Origin: Nitrososphaerota archaeon
GTDB taxonomy: Archaea > Thermoproteota > Nitrososphaeria > Nitrososphaerales > UBA183
NCBI GenBank assembly: GCA_029784825.1
Contig: JAFMAU010000013.1
Location: 1-47,704 of the forward strand
Direction of reading: 5' to 3'
Length of the DNA stretch: 47,704 nt
Every line of letters begins with the position of its first letter. Position 1 is the stretch's first letter. Under the pieces are notes generated by a model that saw only the letters and a program-made list of their open reading frames with translations, was not told the DNA's origin and made no database searches. Shown in pieces: positions 40,346 through 47,704 of the stretch. A program made the translations under genes and the position numbers.

Positions 40346-41311
40346 TTGAGGAGCCCCTCGAGCGGACGCCCTGGTGCTCTGCCGTACGCCATAGCGGTCC
40401 TGGTGACCCTCCTCTGGTCATCGTCCTACGTCCTGATAAAATGGGGGCTTGCGGAGATCCCTCCTCTCTACTTCGCCACCCTGCGCTATGCCTTGGCGTT
40501 CGCCGTCCTTCTCGTCGCCGAGGCGGCGTTCGGCCGGCGGGGGAAGGACGCTGGGATCGCAGGGAGGAAACGGAAGACCCTCCTCGTGATCGGAGGGCTG
40601 GCAGGGTACACCGTGGCGCAGGGGCTCCAGTTCGTGGGGCTGTACTACCTCCCTGCGGTGACCACGAGCTTCCTCCTCAACTTCAACCCGTTCTTCGTGC
40701 TGGTCCTGAGCGTAGCGCTGCTCGGCGAAGGGGCGTCGACGCTCCAGCTCGGCGGCCTCGCCTTGGCACTGGCCGGCGCCTGGGTATTCTTCAGCGAGCG
40801 GGTGGCATGGGAAGGGCAGTGGTTCGGGATCCTGATCGTGATCTCCTCCGGAATCGGATGGGCAGTCTACCTGGCGTGTGTCCGGCTCCTGCAGAGGTCC
40901 GGGCACGTCGGGTCGCTGCGCCTGACCACGGTCACCATGGGGGTCGGGGTCGCTGGGATGGTGGTGCTGACCCTGCTGTCGGGGCAGTACGCCCCCCTGA
41001 CGACGGAAGGCGCCCTGATCATCGTCTGGCTCGCAACCGTGAACACCGCCCTTGCGTTCTTCCTATGGAATTGGTCTCTCAGGGCGATACCCGCATACGA
41101 GCTGACCGTGCTGCAGAACCTCATGCTGGTCGAGATCGCCCTCTTCGCATTCGTGTTTCTGCAGGAGTCGATAACTCCCTTGATGGTAGCTGGGATGGCC
41201 CTGGTCCTCGCGGGGGTCTTCGTCGTCCAGGCGAGGTCCGTGAAGAGGAGCATGAAGGCGGACAGGGAGGCCCCGGTTCCGGTTGCTGAAGAATCCGCGC
41301 CGATTTTATAG
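40346..41311 (+). CDS. DMT-superfamily (EamA) transporter
   Basis: 321 residues with about ten predicted helices forming two EamA repeats (about 12-150 and 160-295). Typical elements: LLWSSSYVLIKWGLAEIPPLYFATLRYALAF at the N-terminus, LLNFNPFFVLVLSVALLGE in the first repeat and NTALAFFLWNWSLRAIPAYELTVLQNLMLV in the second. Such carriers export amino acids, nucleobases or metabolites. Start TTG at 40346; the C-terminal tail is hydrophilic (about 20 residues). Substrate unknown. Confidence 0.87.
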   Translation: MRSPSSGRPGALPYAIAVLVTLLWSSSYVLIKWGLAEIPPLYFATLRYALAFAVLLVAEAAFGRRGKDAGIAGRKRKTLLVIGGLAGYTVAQGLQFVGLYYLPAVTTSFLLNFNPFFVLVLSVALLGEGASTLQLGGLALALAGAWVFFSERVAWEGQWFGILIVISSGIGWAVYLACVRLLQRSGHVGSLRLTTVTMGVGVAGMVVLTLLSGQYAPLTTEGALIIVWLATVNTALAFFLWNWSLRAIPAYELTVLQNLMLVEIALFAFVFLQESITPLMVAGMALVLAGVFVVQARSVKRSMKADREAPVPVAEESAPIL

Positions 41312-41312
41312 G
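41303..41312 (+). promoter_or_regulatory. TATA box of the P-loop kinase gene
   Basis: ATTTTATAGG overlaps the DMT gene stop and is centred 26 bp before GTG 41333. Confidence 0.5.
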
Positions 41313-41332
41313 CCGACCCAGACCGAGGCCCC

Positions 41333-41845
41333 GTGCCAGGGAGGCTCATCATATTCTGCGGGATCCCAGGCAGTGGGAAGACCACCGTCGCCCGCCTTGT
41401 GGCGCAGGCCGACCCCGGCGCGGTCCACATTCAGACCGACGCTTTCAGGGGGATGATTGCAGGGCCCACTTTCAGCGCAGCGGAGTCTGAATTCGTCTAC
41501 GGCGCCGCCATCGCGGCAGCCAGGGAGGCCCTAGATGCAGACCGCACGGTGATCCTCGATGCCACTTTCGGGAGCAGCAGGCGGAGAGAGAGGACGGTCG
41601 CGGCGCTGGCGGGGCATTATTCCAATGTTCGTTTCGTCCATGTCGTGTGCGACCTTCGGACTGCGCTAGGGCGCAATTCGGCCAGGAGGGGCGCAGCGGT
41701 GGTCCCGGAGGAGAAGCTGGTGGACATCCTGGGGCATTTCGAAGAGCCTCCTGGAGCGCTCCGGGTGGACAGCACCAGGGACCCTCGGGAGTGCGCCGAC
41801 CAGGTGATCCGGACGCTGCTCTATCCTTTGGTCCCGCCCGAATAG
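41333..41845 (+). CDS. AAA_33/zeta-type P-loop kinase-like protein
   Basis: 170 residues from GTG at 41333. Walker A GIPGSGKTT (10-18), then IQTDAFRGM with the Asp of the zeta/polynucleotide-kinase group, VILDATFGSSRRRERTVAAL as Walker B, and RNSARRGAAVVPEEKLVDILGHFEEP as the lid helix with two Arg. Small-molecule, nucleic-acid-end or tRNA kinase is possible; the specific function cannot be inferred. The 3' end overlaps the convergent fused permease gene by 25 bp. No toxin/antitoxin partner is next to it. Confidence 0.72.
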   Translation: MPGRLIIFCGIPGSGKTTVARLVAQADPGAVHIQTDAFRGMIAGPTFSAAESEFVYGAAIAAAREALDADRTVILDATFGSSRRRERTVAALAGHYSNVRFVHVVCDLRTALGRNSARRGAAVVPEEKLVDILGHFEEPPGALRVDSTRDPRECADQVIRTLLYPLVPPE

Positions 41846-43524
41846 AGCCCCTTCAGAAGGTAGCTCTGGGTGTAAAGGGAGAGAAGTATCACGGGGATGC
41901 TAAGGATGATGCCCGCTGACGCGAGCTGGGCCCAGATGTTGTAGCCTATCGAAGCCCCGAGGCTCTGCGGGTCGAAGTTGGCTGCGAAGAGGGTCACCGT
42001 CGAGGAGCCTGTGGGCGGGAAGTTGTACATGTATGGGGTCTGGGATAGGACGAGTGGGAAGAGGAGGAGGTGCCAAGAGATTATGAATGAGATGAGCGCG
42101 GTGGCGAAGAGGCCGGGCCTGGCCAGTGGCATCACTATCTCGTAGAATGACCTGATCGGCGAGTAGCCGTCGACCATGGCCGCCTCTTCGAAGTGTCGGG
42201 GAAGGGAATCGTAGAAGTTCGACATCGTCCAGATGGTGAACGGGATGGTAAAGACCGGGTAAGTGAGGAAGAGGGCGAGCCAGGTGTTCAGAAGGCCGAC
42301 GTGGAAGATGATGTAGAAGACGCCGAACACGAAGGTGCTGGAAGGGAGGCTATAGAGGTAGATCGAAAGGACGAGGAGCCACTTCCTCCCGTGCCGGGAG
42401 ACGGAATAGGCCGCCGGAGCGGCGACGAACACGGTGATGACCATGGCGACCGCCGCCGCTGCGAACGTGGCGATTAGGTAGGGCTCCGACTGGACTGCCG
42501 TGGTTATGAAGGACGAGACGTCGATCTTCGATGGAAGAACGATCGGGGGCGTCACGAAGTCCAGGGGCTGGGGCCTGAATGCGACGAGGAACATCCAGTA
42601 GACTGGGAACACCTCGAAGATGAGGGTGGCCGCCGAGACGACATAGATCACTGCTTCGAAGATGCGGTTGGGGACCCTCGGGAGCGGAAGTCGCCTCCCC
42701 ACCTTCCCCCTGCCCGAGTTCACTCTGATCAGAAGGACTGCGAAGATGCTGACGAGGGCAGCGAGGATTATCCCCGCCGCAAGGCCCTGCGAGATGAAAT
42801 CCTGGTAGAAGATGTAGAACCATACGATGAAAGGGAGGGTCGCCATCGAGTACGAGAGGCCCCCGTTCAGGATGTACGGCAGGTCGAAGTTCCCGAAAGC
42901 GATTATCAGCGTTATCAGGAAGGCCGTCAGTATCGCCCCCTTGGCCATGGGGAGGGCCTGCGTCCCGTAGTAGTCGAAGGTGCCCATCCCATCGACGACG
43001 GCCGCTTCCTTGACCTGCTTCGGGACCGAGGTCAGGCCGGCAAGGATGATCAGGAAGGCCAGGGGTATGGCGCTCCAGACGCTCACGATGGTGGCAGAGA
43101 ATATCTGGATCGAAAGGTTCCCCAGCCAGTCGACCTTCGCCAGTCCGAGGAGGGAGAGGAAGTAGTCGACAGGGCCATAGAGGGGGTCGTAGATCGTGGT
43201 CCAGATCAGCGCCGAAGCGGTGAAGGGGATCATGTACGGCAGGTAGCCCATCAGGGAGAGGACGCGCTTGCCCCTCACCCTGCTGTCGACCAGTATGGCG
43301 AGGACCATCCCTAGGAGGGTCGCGAAGATCGCCGTGCCTCCGGCGAAGATGACCGTGTTCGACACCACCTGGGGCAGGTGCGGCAGGGTGAACAGCTGGG
43401 AGTAGGACGCCGGGTCCGTGGCAAGGCCGGAGAAGTAGACCGACAGGGCGAATGGGAGGAGGGCGAAGACGACCAAGTAGACGAAGGCCGGGATGTAGAA
43501 AATTCTCCTGCTCAGGTCAAACAA
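41821..43524 (-). CDS. Fused ABC permease, two MalF/MalG-type domains
   Basis: About 567 residues. Two complete permease units in one chain: the first about residues 10-285, the second 295-570, each with its own EAA coupling loop, EAAVVDGMGTFDYYGTQALPMAKG (first) and EEAAMVDGYSPIRSFYEIVMPLARPG (second). The join is a short basic linker (SGRGKVGRRLPLPRVPNR). Normal carbohydrate importers use two separate permease genes. TTG at 43524 has AGGAG 6 nt upstream and overlaps the ATPase stop by 8 bp; the frame extends to 43545 but this start is better. With the ATPase and binding protein it completes a sugar-type importer. Confidence 0.9.
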   Translation of the reverse strand: MFDLSRRIFYIPAFVYLVVFALLPFALSVYFSGLATDPASYSQLFTLPHLPQVVSNTVIFAGGTAIFATLLGMVLAILVDSRVRGKRVLSLMGYLPYMIPFTASALIWTTIYDPLYGPVDYFLSLLGLAKVDWLGNLSIQIFSATIVSVWSAIPLAFLIILAGLTSVPKQVKEAAVVDGMGTFDYYGTQALPMAKGAILTAFLITLIIAFGNFDLPYILNGGLSYSMATLPFIVWFYIFYQDFISQGLAAGIILAALVSIFAVLLIRVNSGRGKVGRRLPLPRVPNRIFEAVIYVVSAATLIFEVFPVYWMFLVAFRPQPLDFVTPPIVLPSKIDVSSFITTAVQSEPYLIATFAAAAVAMVITVFVAAPAAYSVSRHGRKWLLVLSIYLYSLPSSTFVFGVFYIIFHVGLLNTWLALFLTYPVFTIPFTIWTMSNFYDSLPRHFEEAAMVDGYSPIRSFYEIVMPLARPGLFATALISFIISWHLLLFPLVLSQTPYMYNFPPTGSSTVTLFAANFDPQSLGASIGYNIWAQLASAGIILSIPVILLSLYTQSYLLKGLYSGGTKG

Positions 43525-44539
43525 GTGTTTCTCCTTTGAAGACAAGGACTTCGGCCGGCCTCACTGAGAAGGCGACCTCCTGCCCCAGAGACAGCTGCAT
43601 GCCGTCCTGGACCAGGGCCCTCATCTCGACCTCCCCGAGCTTCAGGTACACGATGGTCTCCCTCCCGCCATACTCCAGGCCGTTCACCACACCACGGTTC
43701 TCCCCATGGCCCACCACTATGCTTTCGGGCCTGATCCCGAGCCTGTACTCCCCGTCGTGGACGTCCTTGAGCGACAGCCTGATGGGGCTTCCGACCCCCG
43801 AATTGAACTTCACCCTGACCAGGTTGAGCGGCGGGCTCCCGATGAATGCGGCCACGAACTCGTCTGCGGGGGACCGGTAGATCTCGCCCGGGGTTCCAAT
43901 CTGGTGGACGGCCCCCCTGTCGATCACCGCGAGCCGGTCGGAGAGGGACAGGGCCTCGGACTGGTCGTGCGTCACGTAGACAGTGGTTATCCCGAACTCC
44001 TTCTGCACGCGCTTGAGGAACCTGCGGGCGGAGAACCTGAGCTGGGCGTCGAGGTTCGACAGGGGCTCGTCGAGCAGGAAGACGTCGGGCCTCTTCACCA
44101 GCGCCCTAGCCAGGGCGACCCGTTGCTGCTGGCCGCCCGATATCTGTCCGGGCCTTCTTTCGAGGGTTTCCACGATGTGGAGCTTCTCCGCCATCTCCTC
44201 AGCCTCCTTCTTCGCGACTGCCCTCTTGATCCCTTTCACTATGAGCGGGGAGGTTATGTTCTCGAGGACGGTCTTGTTGGGATACAGCGCGTAGTCTTGG
44301 AAGACCATCCCAACGTTCCTCTGGGAGGGACCGAGGTCGTCCACGTTCCTGCCGTTGAGTATCACGTGCCCGGCCTCCTGCTTTTCGAGGCCTGCGATTA
44401 TCCTGAGGAGGGTCGTCTTGCCTGACCCCGAGGGGCCAACCACGGAGAAGAGCTCCCCCTTCTCGACTTCCAGGTTAAGGCGCTTGAGGACGCCGGTCTT
44501 CCCGAAGCTCTTGTCGATGTCCTCGAGCCTGATGCTCAA
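43517..44539 (-). CDS. Sugar-type ABC transporter ATPase (MalK/UgpC-like)
   Basis: 340 residues. Walker A GPSGSGKTT 35-43, Q-loop Gln81, signature ISGGQQQR 133-140, Walker B VFLLDEP 153-159, switch His191. The C-terminal 100 residues (from about 240) form the regulatory TOBE/OB fold typical of CUT1 ATPases (LVRVKFN, YRLGIRPESIVV, VEMRALVQDG, VAFSVRPAEVLVF). Start TTG at 44539 with TATA-like TTTTTTATCG centred 28 bp upstream, so it can be transcribed independently of the binding-protein gene. The last codons overlap the permease start. Confidence 0.92.
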   Translation of the reverse strand: MSIRLEDIDKSFGKTGVLKRLNLEVEKGELFSVVGPSGSGKTTLLRIIAGLEKQEAGHVILNGRNVDDLGPSQRNVGMVFQDYALYPNKTVLENITSPLIVKGIKRAVAKKEAEEMAEKLHIVETLERRPGQISGGQQQRVALARALVKRPDVFLLDEPLSNLDAQLRFSARRFLKRVQKEFGITTVYVTHDQSEALSLSDRLAVIDRGAVHQIGTPGEIYRSPADEFVAAFIGSPPLNLVRVKFNSGVGSPIRLSLKDVHDGEYRLGIRPESIVVGHGENRGVVNGLEYGGRETIVYLKLGEVEMRALVQDGMQLSLGQEVAFSVRPAEVLVFKGETLV

Positions 44540-44566
44540 CCGGCCGCACCGCCGGTTTGACGCGAT

Positions 44567-44572
44567 AAAAAA
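44567..44572 (-). terminator. T6 tract downstream of the binding-protein gene
   Basis: Six consecutive T on the minus strand, 14-19 bp after the binding-protein stop (44586). Archaeal terminators are U-runs, so transcript ends here; the same run forms part of the TATA box for the next gene. Confidence 0.4.
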
Positions 44573-44585
44573 GGGAGAGGGCGCT

Positions 44586-46037
44586 CTAGCCTACGTCCTT
44601 GACCCAGGCGGCTGCCGCCTGGTTGAGCGCCGCAATAGCTGACGCCGTGCTTCCATCGCCCTGTAGGTACGTGTAGATCGGGGTGTTGAAGTCGGGTATC
44701 AGGGTGGTGTAGGTAGGCCCGAGGTTGGGAGGATTCGCCCATGCCGTCGAAGCGGTCGCAAAGACGTTAGAGACGAGGGTCCTCTCCCACTGGGGGATTG
44801 TCGTGTTGGCGTTCAGAATCGCCACGGCCTGCTTGGAGATTGGGAACTCACCCACTTTCGTGAAGAGCGCAGCGTTGACCTGAGGCGACACGAGGAACTT
44901 TACGAATTCCTCGGCGAGTTGCTGGTGCTGCGAGTACTTGCTGACTCCGAAGAAGTCAGTGCCTGTTTCGGAGTAGCCTCCTGGGAACTGGGCAACGCTG
45001 TATTTGCCCGTGACATTGGAGTTCGCTCCCACGAGCACCGAGTTCTCCGGGGTGAACATGATCGCCCCTGCGGCCTTGCCGGAGGCGAAGGTGGTCCCTA
45101 TGAGCCCGTAGTTAATCTCGGTCCCGAATGGCTGCGGATCGTACTTCACCAGGTTATAGTAGAGCTGGAGCGTCTGTACGCCCATGCTGTTGTTGAAGGA
45201 CGGCAGAGGGGATTTCCCGTTCGCGGCCGCCCCATTGAACATGATGTTGTAGTTCGTGATGCCTCCCTGAGGCCAGCCGTTCTGGCTGGCAAGTGTCGTG
45301 TAGTTGTAGCCCCAGAGTGCAGGGAAGGTGTCGATTATGTCGTGCGCCTCCTGGGCGTCGGTCAAGATGCCGTACTGGAAGATGTGCTTCTGGTTGACGA
45401 GGAAGTTGTCCGCGTCCAAAGCGTACTTCCAGCTTGTCCACGAGTGCGGGTCGAGCGGCACGCCATACTGGCTCTGGAACTGCGAGCTCAGCGTGGTGTT
45501 GTCGAACACGTCCGTCCTGTAGAACATGGTGAAAGTAGCCGAATCCCATGGAAGGCCTGCGACGATTGTCTGGCCCGAAGTGGAGTTCTGGAAGATGCCT
45601 CCGAAGTTGATCTGAGGCCCAGGAATGTCGCTAGAGTCGTAGGATGACGTCCCCAAGTTCACGAGGTACGGCAGGACGCTGTGCGAAGAGGTGGACGTGA
45701 ATCCCAGGATGTCGTAGGTGCTCGATCCTGTCTTCTCTGCTGTCACTTCCGTCTGGATATAGGAGCCGAAGCCCTGCTGGACCACGTTCACAGTCACCCC
45801 GGGATGAGTCTGGGAGAACTGGGAAGCAGCCCATTGGATCCAGCTACCCGCGGGGTCCTGGAAGTTGATCAGGTTGAGGGTGACAGGAGTCACAGGAGTC
45901 GTGGTTGTTGTGGTTGTGGGAGTGGGCGCAGAGGTCGAGGAGAAGTAGAAGTAAGCCCCGACCCCGGCCACGAGGATAATGACGATGATAGCGGCTGAAG
46001 CAGCGGTGCTGATTGCTGTCCGTGTTTTCTTAATCAA
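44586..46037 (-). CDS. Sugar-type ABC transporter substrate-binding protein (SBP family 1)
   Basis: 483 residues. N-terminal anchor helix (AIIVIILVAGVGAYFYFSS, about 16-34), Thr/Pro linker (APTPTTTTTTTPVTPV), then SBP_bac_1 core: VTLNLINFQDPAGSWIQWAASQFSQTHPGVTVNVVQQGFGSYIQTEVTAEKTGSSTYDILGFTS, and later YSVAQFPGGYSETGTDFFGVSKYSQHQQLAEEFVKFL. These are hallmarks of extracellular carbohydrate-binding family 1 proteins. TTG start; TATA GGGTTAAATGCG (46064-46075) about 32 bp upstream. Ligand unknown; glycerol phosphate, oligosaccharides and polyamines are known for the family. Confidence 0.9.
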   Translation of the reverse strand: MIKKTRTAISTAASAAIIVIILVAGVGAYFYFSSTSAPTPTTTTTTTPVTPVTLNLINFQDPAGSWIQWAASQFSQTHPGVTVNVVQQGFGSYIQTEVTAEKTGSSTYDILGFTSTSSHSVLPYLVNLGTSSYDSSDIPGPQINFGGIFQNSTSGQTIVAGLPWDSATFTMFYRTDVFDNTTLSSQFQSQYGVPLDPHSWTSWKYALDADNFLVNQKHIFQYGILTDAQEAHDIIDTFPALWGYNYTTLASQNGWPQGGITNYNIMFNGAAANGKSPLPSFNNSMGVQTLQLYYNLVKYDPQPFGTEINYGLIGTTFASGKAAGAIMFTPENSVLVGANSNVTGKYSVAQFPGGYSETGTDFFGVSKYSQHQQLAEEFVKFLVSPQVNAALFTKVGEFPISKQAVAILNANTTIPQWERTLVSNVFATASTAWANPPNLGPTYTTLIPDFNTPIYTYLQGDGSTASAIAALNQAAAAWVKDVG

Positions 46038-46063
46038 TCAGGTGGGCCGGCACCGGAGAGACC

Positions 46064-46075
46064 GGGTTAAATGCG
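46064..46075 (-). promoter_or_regulatory. TATA box of the sugar-type binding-protein gene
   Basis: Minus-strand CGCATTTAACCC, centre about 32 bp before TTG 46037. Confidence 0.45.
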
Positions 46076-46148
46076 TTCTTCGTAGCGGCGCGTATTAACA
46101 CGGCCGTGCGATACCGACCGTCTTTTCGACTTCGCACAAGGCACCGCC

Positions 46149-46724
46149 TCAGTTGACCTGAGGTGTTGGGAGGGACGAGTCCAGAGGAGTGTCGAGTCGG
46201 TGTGTCCTTGTCAAGAGGTAAGTGGCGATGAGAAAGACCCCTCCGGCCGCTCCGATGTACGTGCCCACGTCGGAGCCGACAGAGATGGGCGTCGCGACTC
46301 CGTTGAAGCCTTGCCACTGGGCGAGCTTGCTCCCTGCCTCCTGGCTGATACCTGAGATACCGGCGACCCAGGACAGGCACCCGATGACTTCGAGGGCTCC
46401 AGCCAGCAGTGAGAGCCTCCACCGCACGAATGAGAAGAATGCGGATATCAGGCCCGTCGTCAGCGCTATGATCGCGGCATCCACCTCCCAGCTCCCTGCC
46501 ATGAGGGGCGGGAGGACCGCCTGGGCGTAGGCGTTGAACTCTGCCCCCTGGTAGCTGGGAGGGTTGACCTGCTGGCCGCCGATGTACCCCCCGACCATGC
46601 TGGCTACGTCGAAGGCGTTGAATCCATCGTATCCACTGCCGTATCCGACGGTCATCCAGAAAGCGCCGAGAGACAGAAGGACGACGAATATGTCGACGAC
46701 TATGACGATCCGAGTGTCAACCAA
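46149..46724 (-). CDS. Four-helix membrane protein, unknown function
   Basis: 191 residues, with helices near 5-25, 86-105, 107-125 and 154-170, separated by an extracellular-looking loop (GGQQVNPPSYQGAEFNAYAQAV). The cytoplasmic tail (RTHRLDTPLDSSLPTPQVN) is polar. No family recognised. TTG start at 46724; a TATA-like CGGTTAAACATC (46761-46772) lies upstream with a leader of about 15 nt and a GGAG close to the start. Possibly unrelated to the ABC operon that follows it. Confidence 0.6.
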   Translation of the reverse strand: MVDTRIVIVVDIFVVLLSLGAFWMTVGYGSGYDGFNAFDVASMVGGYIGGQQVNPPSYQGAEFNAYAQAVLPPLMAGSWEVDAAIIALTTGLISAFFSFVRWRLSLLAGALEVIGCLSWVAGISGISQEAGSKLAQWQGFNGVATPISVGSDVGTYIGAAGGVFLIATYLLTRTHRLDTPLDSSLPTPQVN

Positions 46725-46891
46725 AGGGCTCCGTTCACTTCGCCGATTTGGCCGGGTCCCGATGTTTAACCGTTCAGGAGCAATGTTCCTGGTTATGCTC
46801 TATCGATGGTTTGGCTCTTCATCGGATGTCTCAGACGGCTCTTCCCTTAAACCCCTTCATCTAGAGCAGCGAGATGGCAGCGTCTGAAGAT

Positions 46892-47587
46892 TTACGCCTT
46901 CCGCAGGGCCTTGGGCGCCAGCCGAGCCTTCGAGATCTGAAGGTACCCTGCATCTCCCCTCCAATGAGGAGCCGACTCCAGGACGTCGATCCTGCTCCTG
47001 AAGAGCGGGCAGTCTAGCACGAACGTCTCCCCTTCGCCGCCTTCGAGCCCTACGTGAAACTTGTACTTCCTTCCGAGTGCTATCAGGTCGTCCGCCGCCC
47101 TGCTGTCCAGCGTCCTACCAAGCCAGCTCCTGTCCAGGCCGAGGGCCGACACGCTCACCACCATTGCCACGAAGCCGTCTCCGATGAGGCGGCGAAGGTG
47201 GCTCTCCGGTTCCGAACCCCAGAGTGGGGAGACGCACTCGAGGCCCAGGGCCTTGCAGACCTTTTCGACCCTGCTCTTCTGGTAGACGCTCGCGAGGGCT
47301 CCTGTGTAGACCCCTTCCAACTGGAACCTGCCCTTCGCGTCCGCCAGCGCCCTCTGCAGGTCGTTCAACTCCTCCTCCTTGACCCCCTCCGTAGTCGCTG
47401 TAACCTGAGGCACGCCGATTGCCTCGGCCTGCAGGCGGGTCCATTCGAGGTCCGGGTAGTGGAACATGTACGACTCCTCTGACCTTGGGAACAGCGTCAC
47501 CAGGCAGGCGAGCTCGTCCTCCTTCGAAGCCAGCCAGGCGGCGTACGTGCTGTCCTTTCCACCTGAGAAGAGCGCCCCTGCCCTCAT
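46892..47587 (-). CDS. dph6: Diphthine--ammonia ligase (Dph6/MJ0570 family)
   Basis: 231 residues. N-type ATP pyrophosphatase domain: SGGKDSTYAAW (PP-loop, residues 8-18), then DLEWTRLQAEAIGVPQV, the GVYTGALASVYQKSRVEKVCKALGLECVSPLWG segment typical of the family, and GEGETFVLDCPLF. It amidates diphthine on elongation factor 2, the last step of diphthamide synthesis. ATG start; the TATA element is shared with the divergent gene at 47653. Confidence 0.92.
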   Translation of the reverse strand: MRAGALFSGGKDSTYAAWLASKEDELACLVTLFPRSEESYMFHYPDLEWTRLQAEAIGVPQVTATTEGVKEEELNDLQRALADAKGRFQLEGVYTGALASVYQKSRVEKVCKALGLECVSPLWGSEPESHLRRLIGDGFVAMVVSVSALGLDRSWLGRTLDSRAADDLIALGRKYKFHVGLEGGEGETFVLDCPLFRSRIDVLESAPHWRGDAGYLQISKARLAPKALRKA

Positions 47588-47618
47588 TTCAACTCACAAA
47601 GAAGCGTCTCTGTCTCAA

Positions 47619-47630
47619 GGTATTAAATAG
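47619..47630. promoter_or_regulatory. shared TATA element between dph6 and srp54
   Basis: GGTATTAAATAG; the core TATTAAATA is nearly symmetric. It is centred 28 bp before ATG 47653 on the right and about 38 bp before ATG 47587 on the left. Confidence 0.55.
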
Positions 47631-47652
47631 ACGGAACCGGGTCGCAGCTTTG

Positions 47653-47704
47653 ATGCTTGACTCACTGAGAGACGGCCTCCAGGCGGCTGTCAAGAAGCTT
47701 GTCG
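47653..47704 (+). CDS. srp54: Signal recognition particle protein SRP54, 5' part
   Basis: Only 17 codons are inside the window: MLDSLRDGLQAAVKKLV. The opening resembles the N-domain helix of archaeal SRP54 (short Met-Leu-Asp start, then a Leu-rich amphipathic helix), and the gene lies with other translation/export genes. ATG is at leaderless distance from the TATA element. Identity is probable, not certain, because the GTPase motifs lie outside. Confidence 0.65.
   Translation, partial: MLDSLRDGLQAAVKKLV

Noticed and set aside
1..47704. CRISPR arrays, insertion sequences, prophage genes or integrases
   Set aside because: No regularly spaced repeats, transposase-like proteins, terminal inverted repeats or phage structural genes were found on reading both strands.

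Overview
The window is archaeal and GC-rich. The evidence is a TFIIB-type factor (zinc ribbon plus two cyclin repeats), an aIF5A with the hypusine loop, a NOB1-like PIN/zinc-ribbon nuclease, a Dph6-type diphthine ammonia ligase, the first codons of a probable SRP54, and TATA boxes about 25 bp upstream of start codons. Most genes begin with TTG or GTG, and many appear leaderless. The exact lineage cannot be read from the sequence; a Thermoproteota/Nitrososphaeria-like or Bathyarchaeia-like soil or sediment archaeon would fit, but that is inference. No rRNA, CRISPR array, IS element or prophage was seen. No gene-free stretch exceeds 300 bp; the longest (23765-24052, 288 bp) separates the divergent ubiX and ubiD genes.

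Layout. 1-3.9 kb: a Liv-type ABC importer (3' part of the binding protein, two permeases, two ATPases), then an MFS carrier and a NIPSNAP-like protein. 5.5-7.2 kb: three unrecognised minus-strand genes, two of them exported, plus a possible structured RNA at 6453-6566. 7.3-9.1 kb: an NAD-salvage pair (nicotinate phosphoribosyltransferase and nicotinamidase). Then come tRNA-Ala(CGC), an FMN split-barrel protein, a CoxG-like protein that seems to start at CTG, and a ThDP-dependent decarboxylase/synthase-like enzyme. 12.2-16.6 kb: an SsuABC/TauABC-like importer with two different permeases and a membrane-anchored extra protein. 16.6-21.5 kb: an ornithine cyclodeaminase/mu-crystallin family enzyme and a three-subunit molybdenum hydroxylase that lacks the CO dehydrogenase signature.

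21.6-36.5 kb is a catabolic block. It holds a 4,5-dihydroxyphthalate-decarboxylase-like protein, UspA, UbiX, UbiD, two amidohydrolase-2 proteins, a class II aldolase-family protein, an LLM flavin oxidoreductase, an acyl-CoA dehydrogenase, a two-subunit family I CoA-transferase, a family III CoA-transferase, a MaoC hydratase, a CitE-like lyase and an MFS carrier. I read it as a route in which carboxylated (perhaps aromatic or branched dicarboxylic) acids are imported, decarboxylated or CoA-activated, hydrated and cleaved; the end of the pathway resembles itaconate/mesaconate/citramalate catabolism. No ring oxygenase or ring reductase is present, so the substrate is unknown.

36.5-47.7 kb mixes information-processing genes (TFB, NOB1, aIF5A, Dph6, SRP54) with a cell-surface protein, a DMT carrier, a P-loop kinase, and a sugar-type ABC importer whose two permease domains are fused in one polypeptide.
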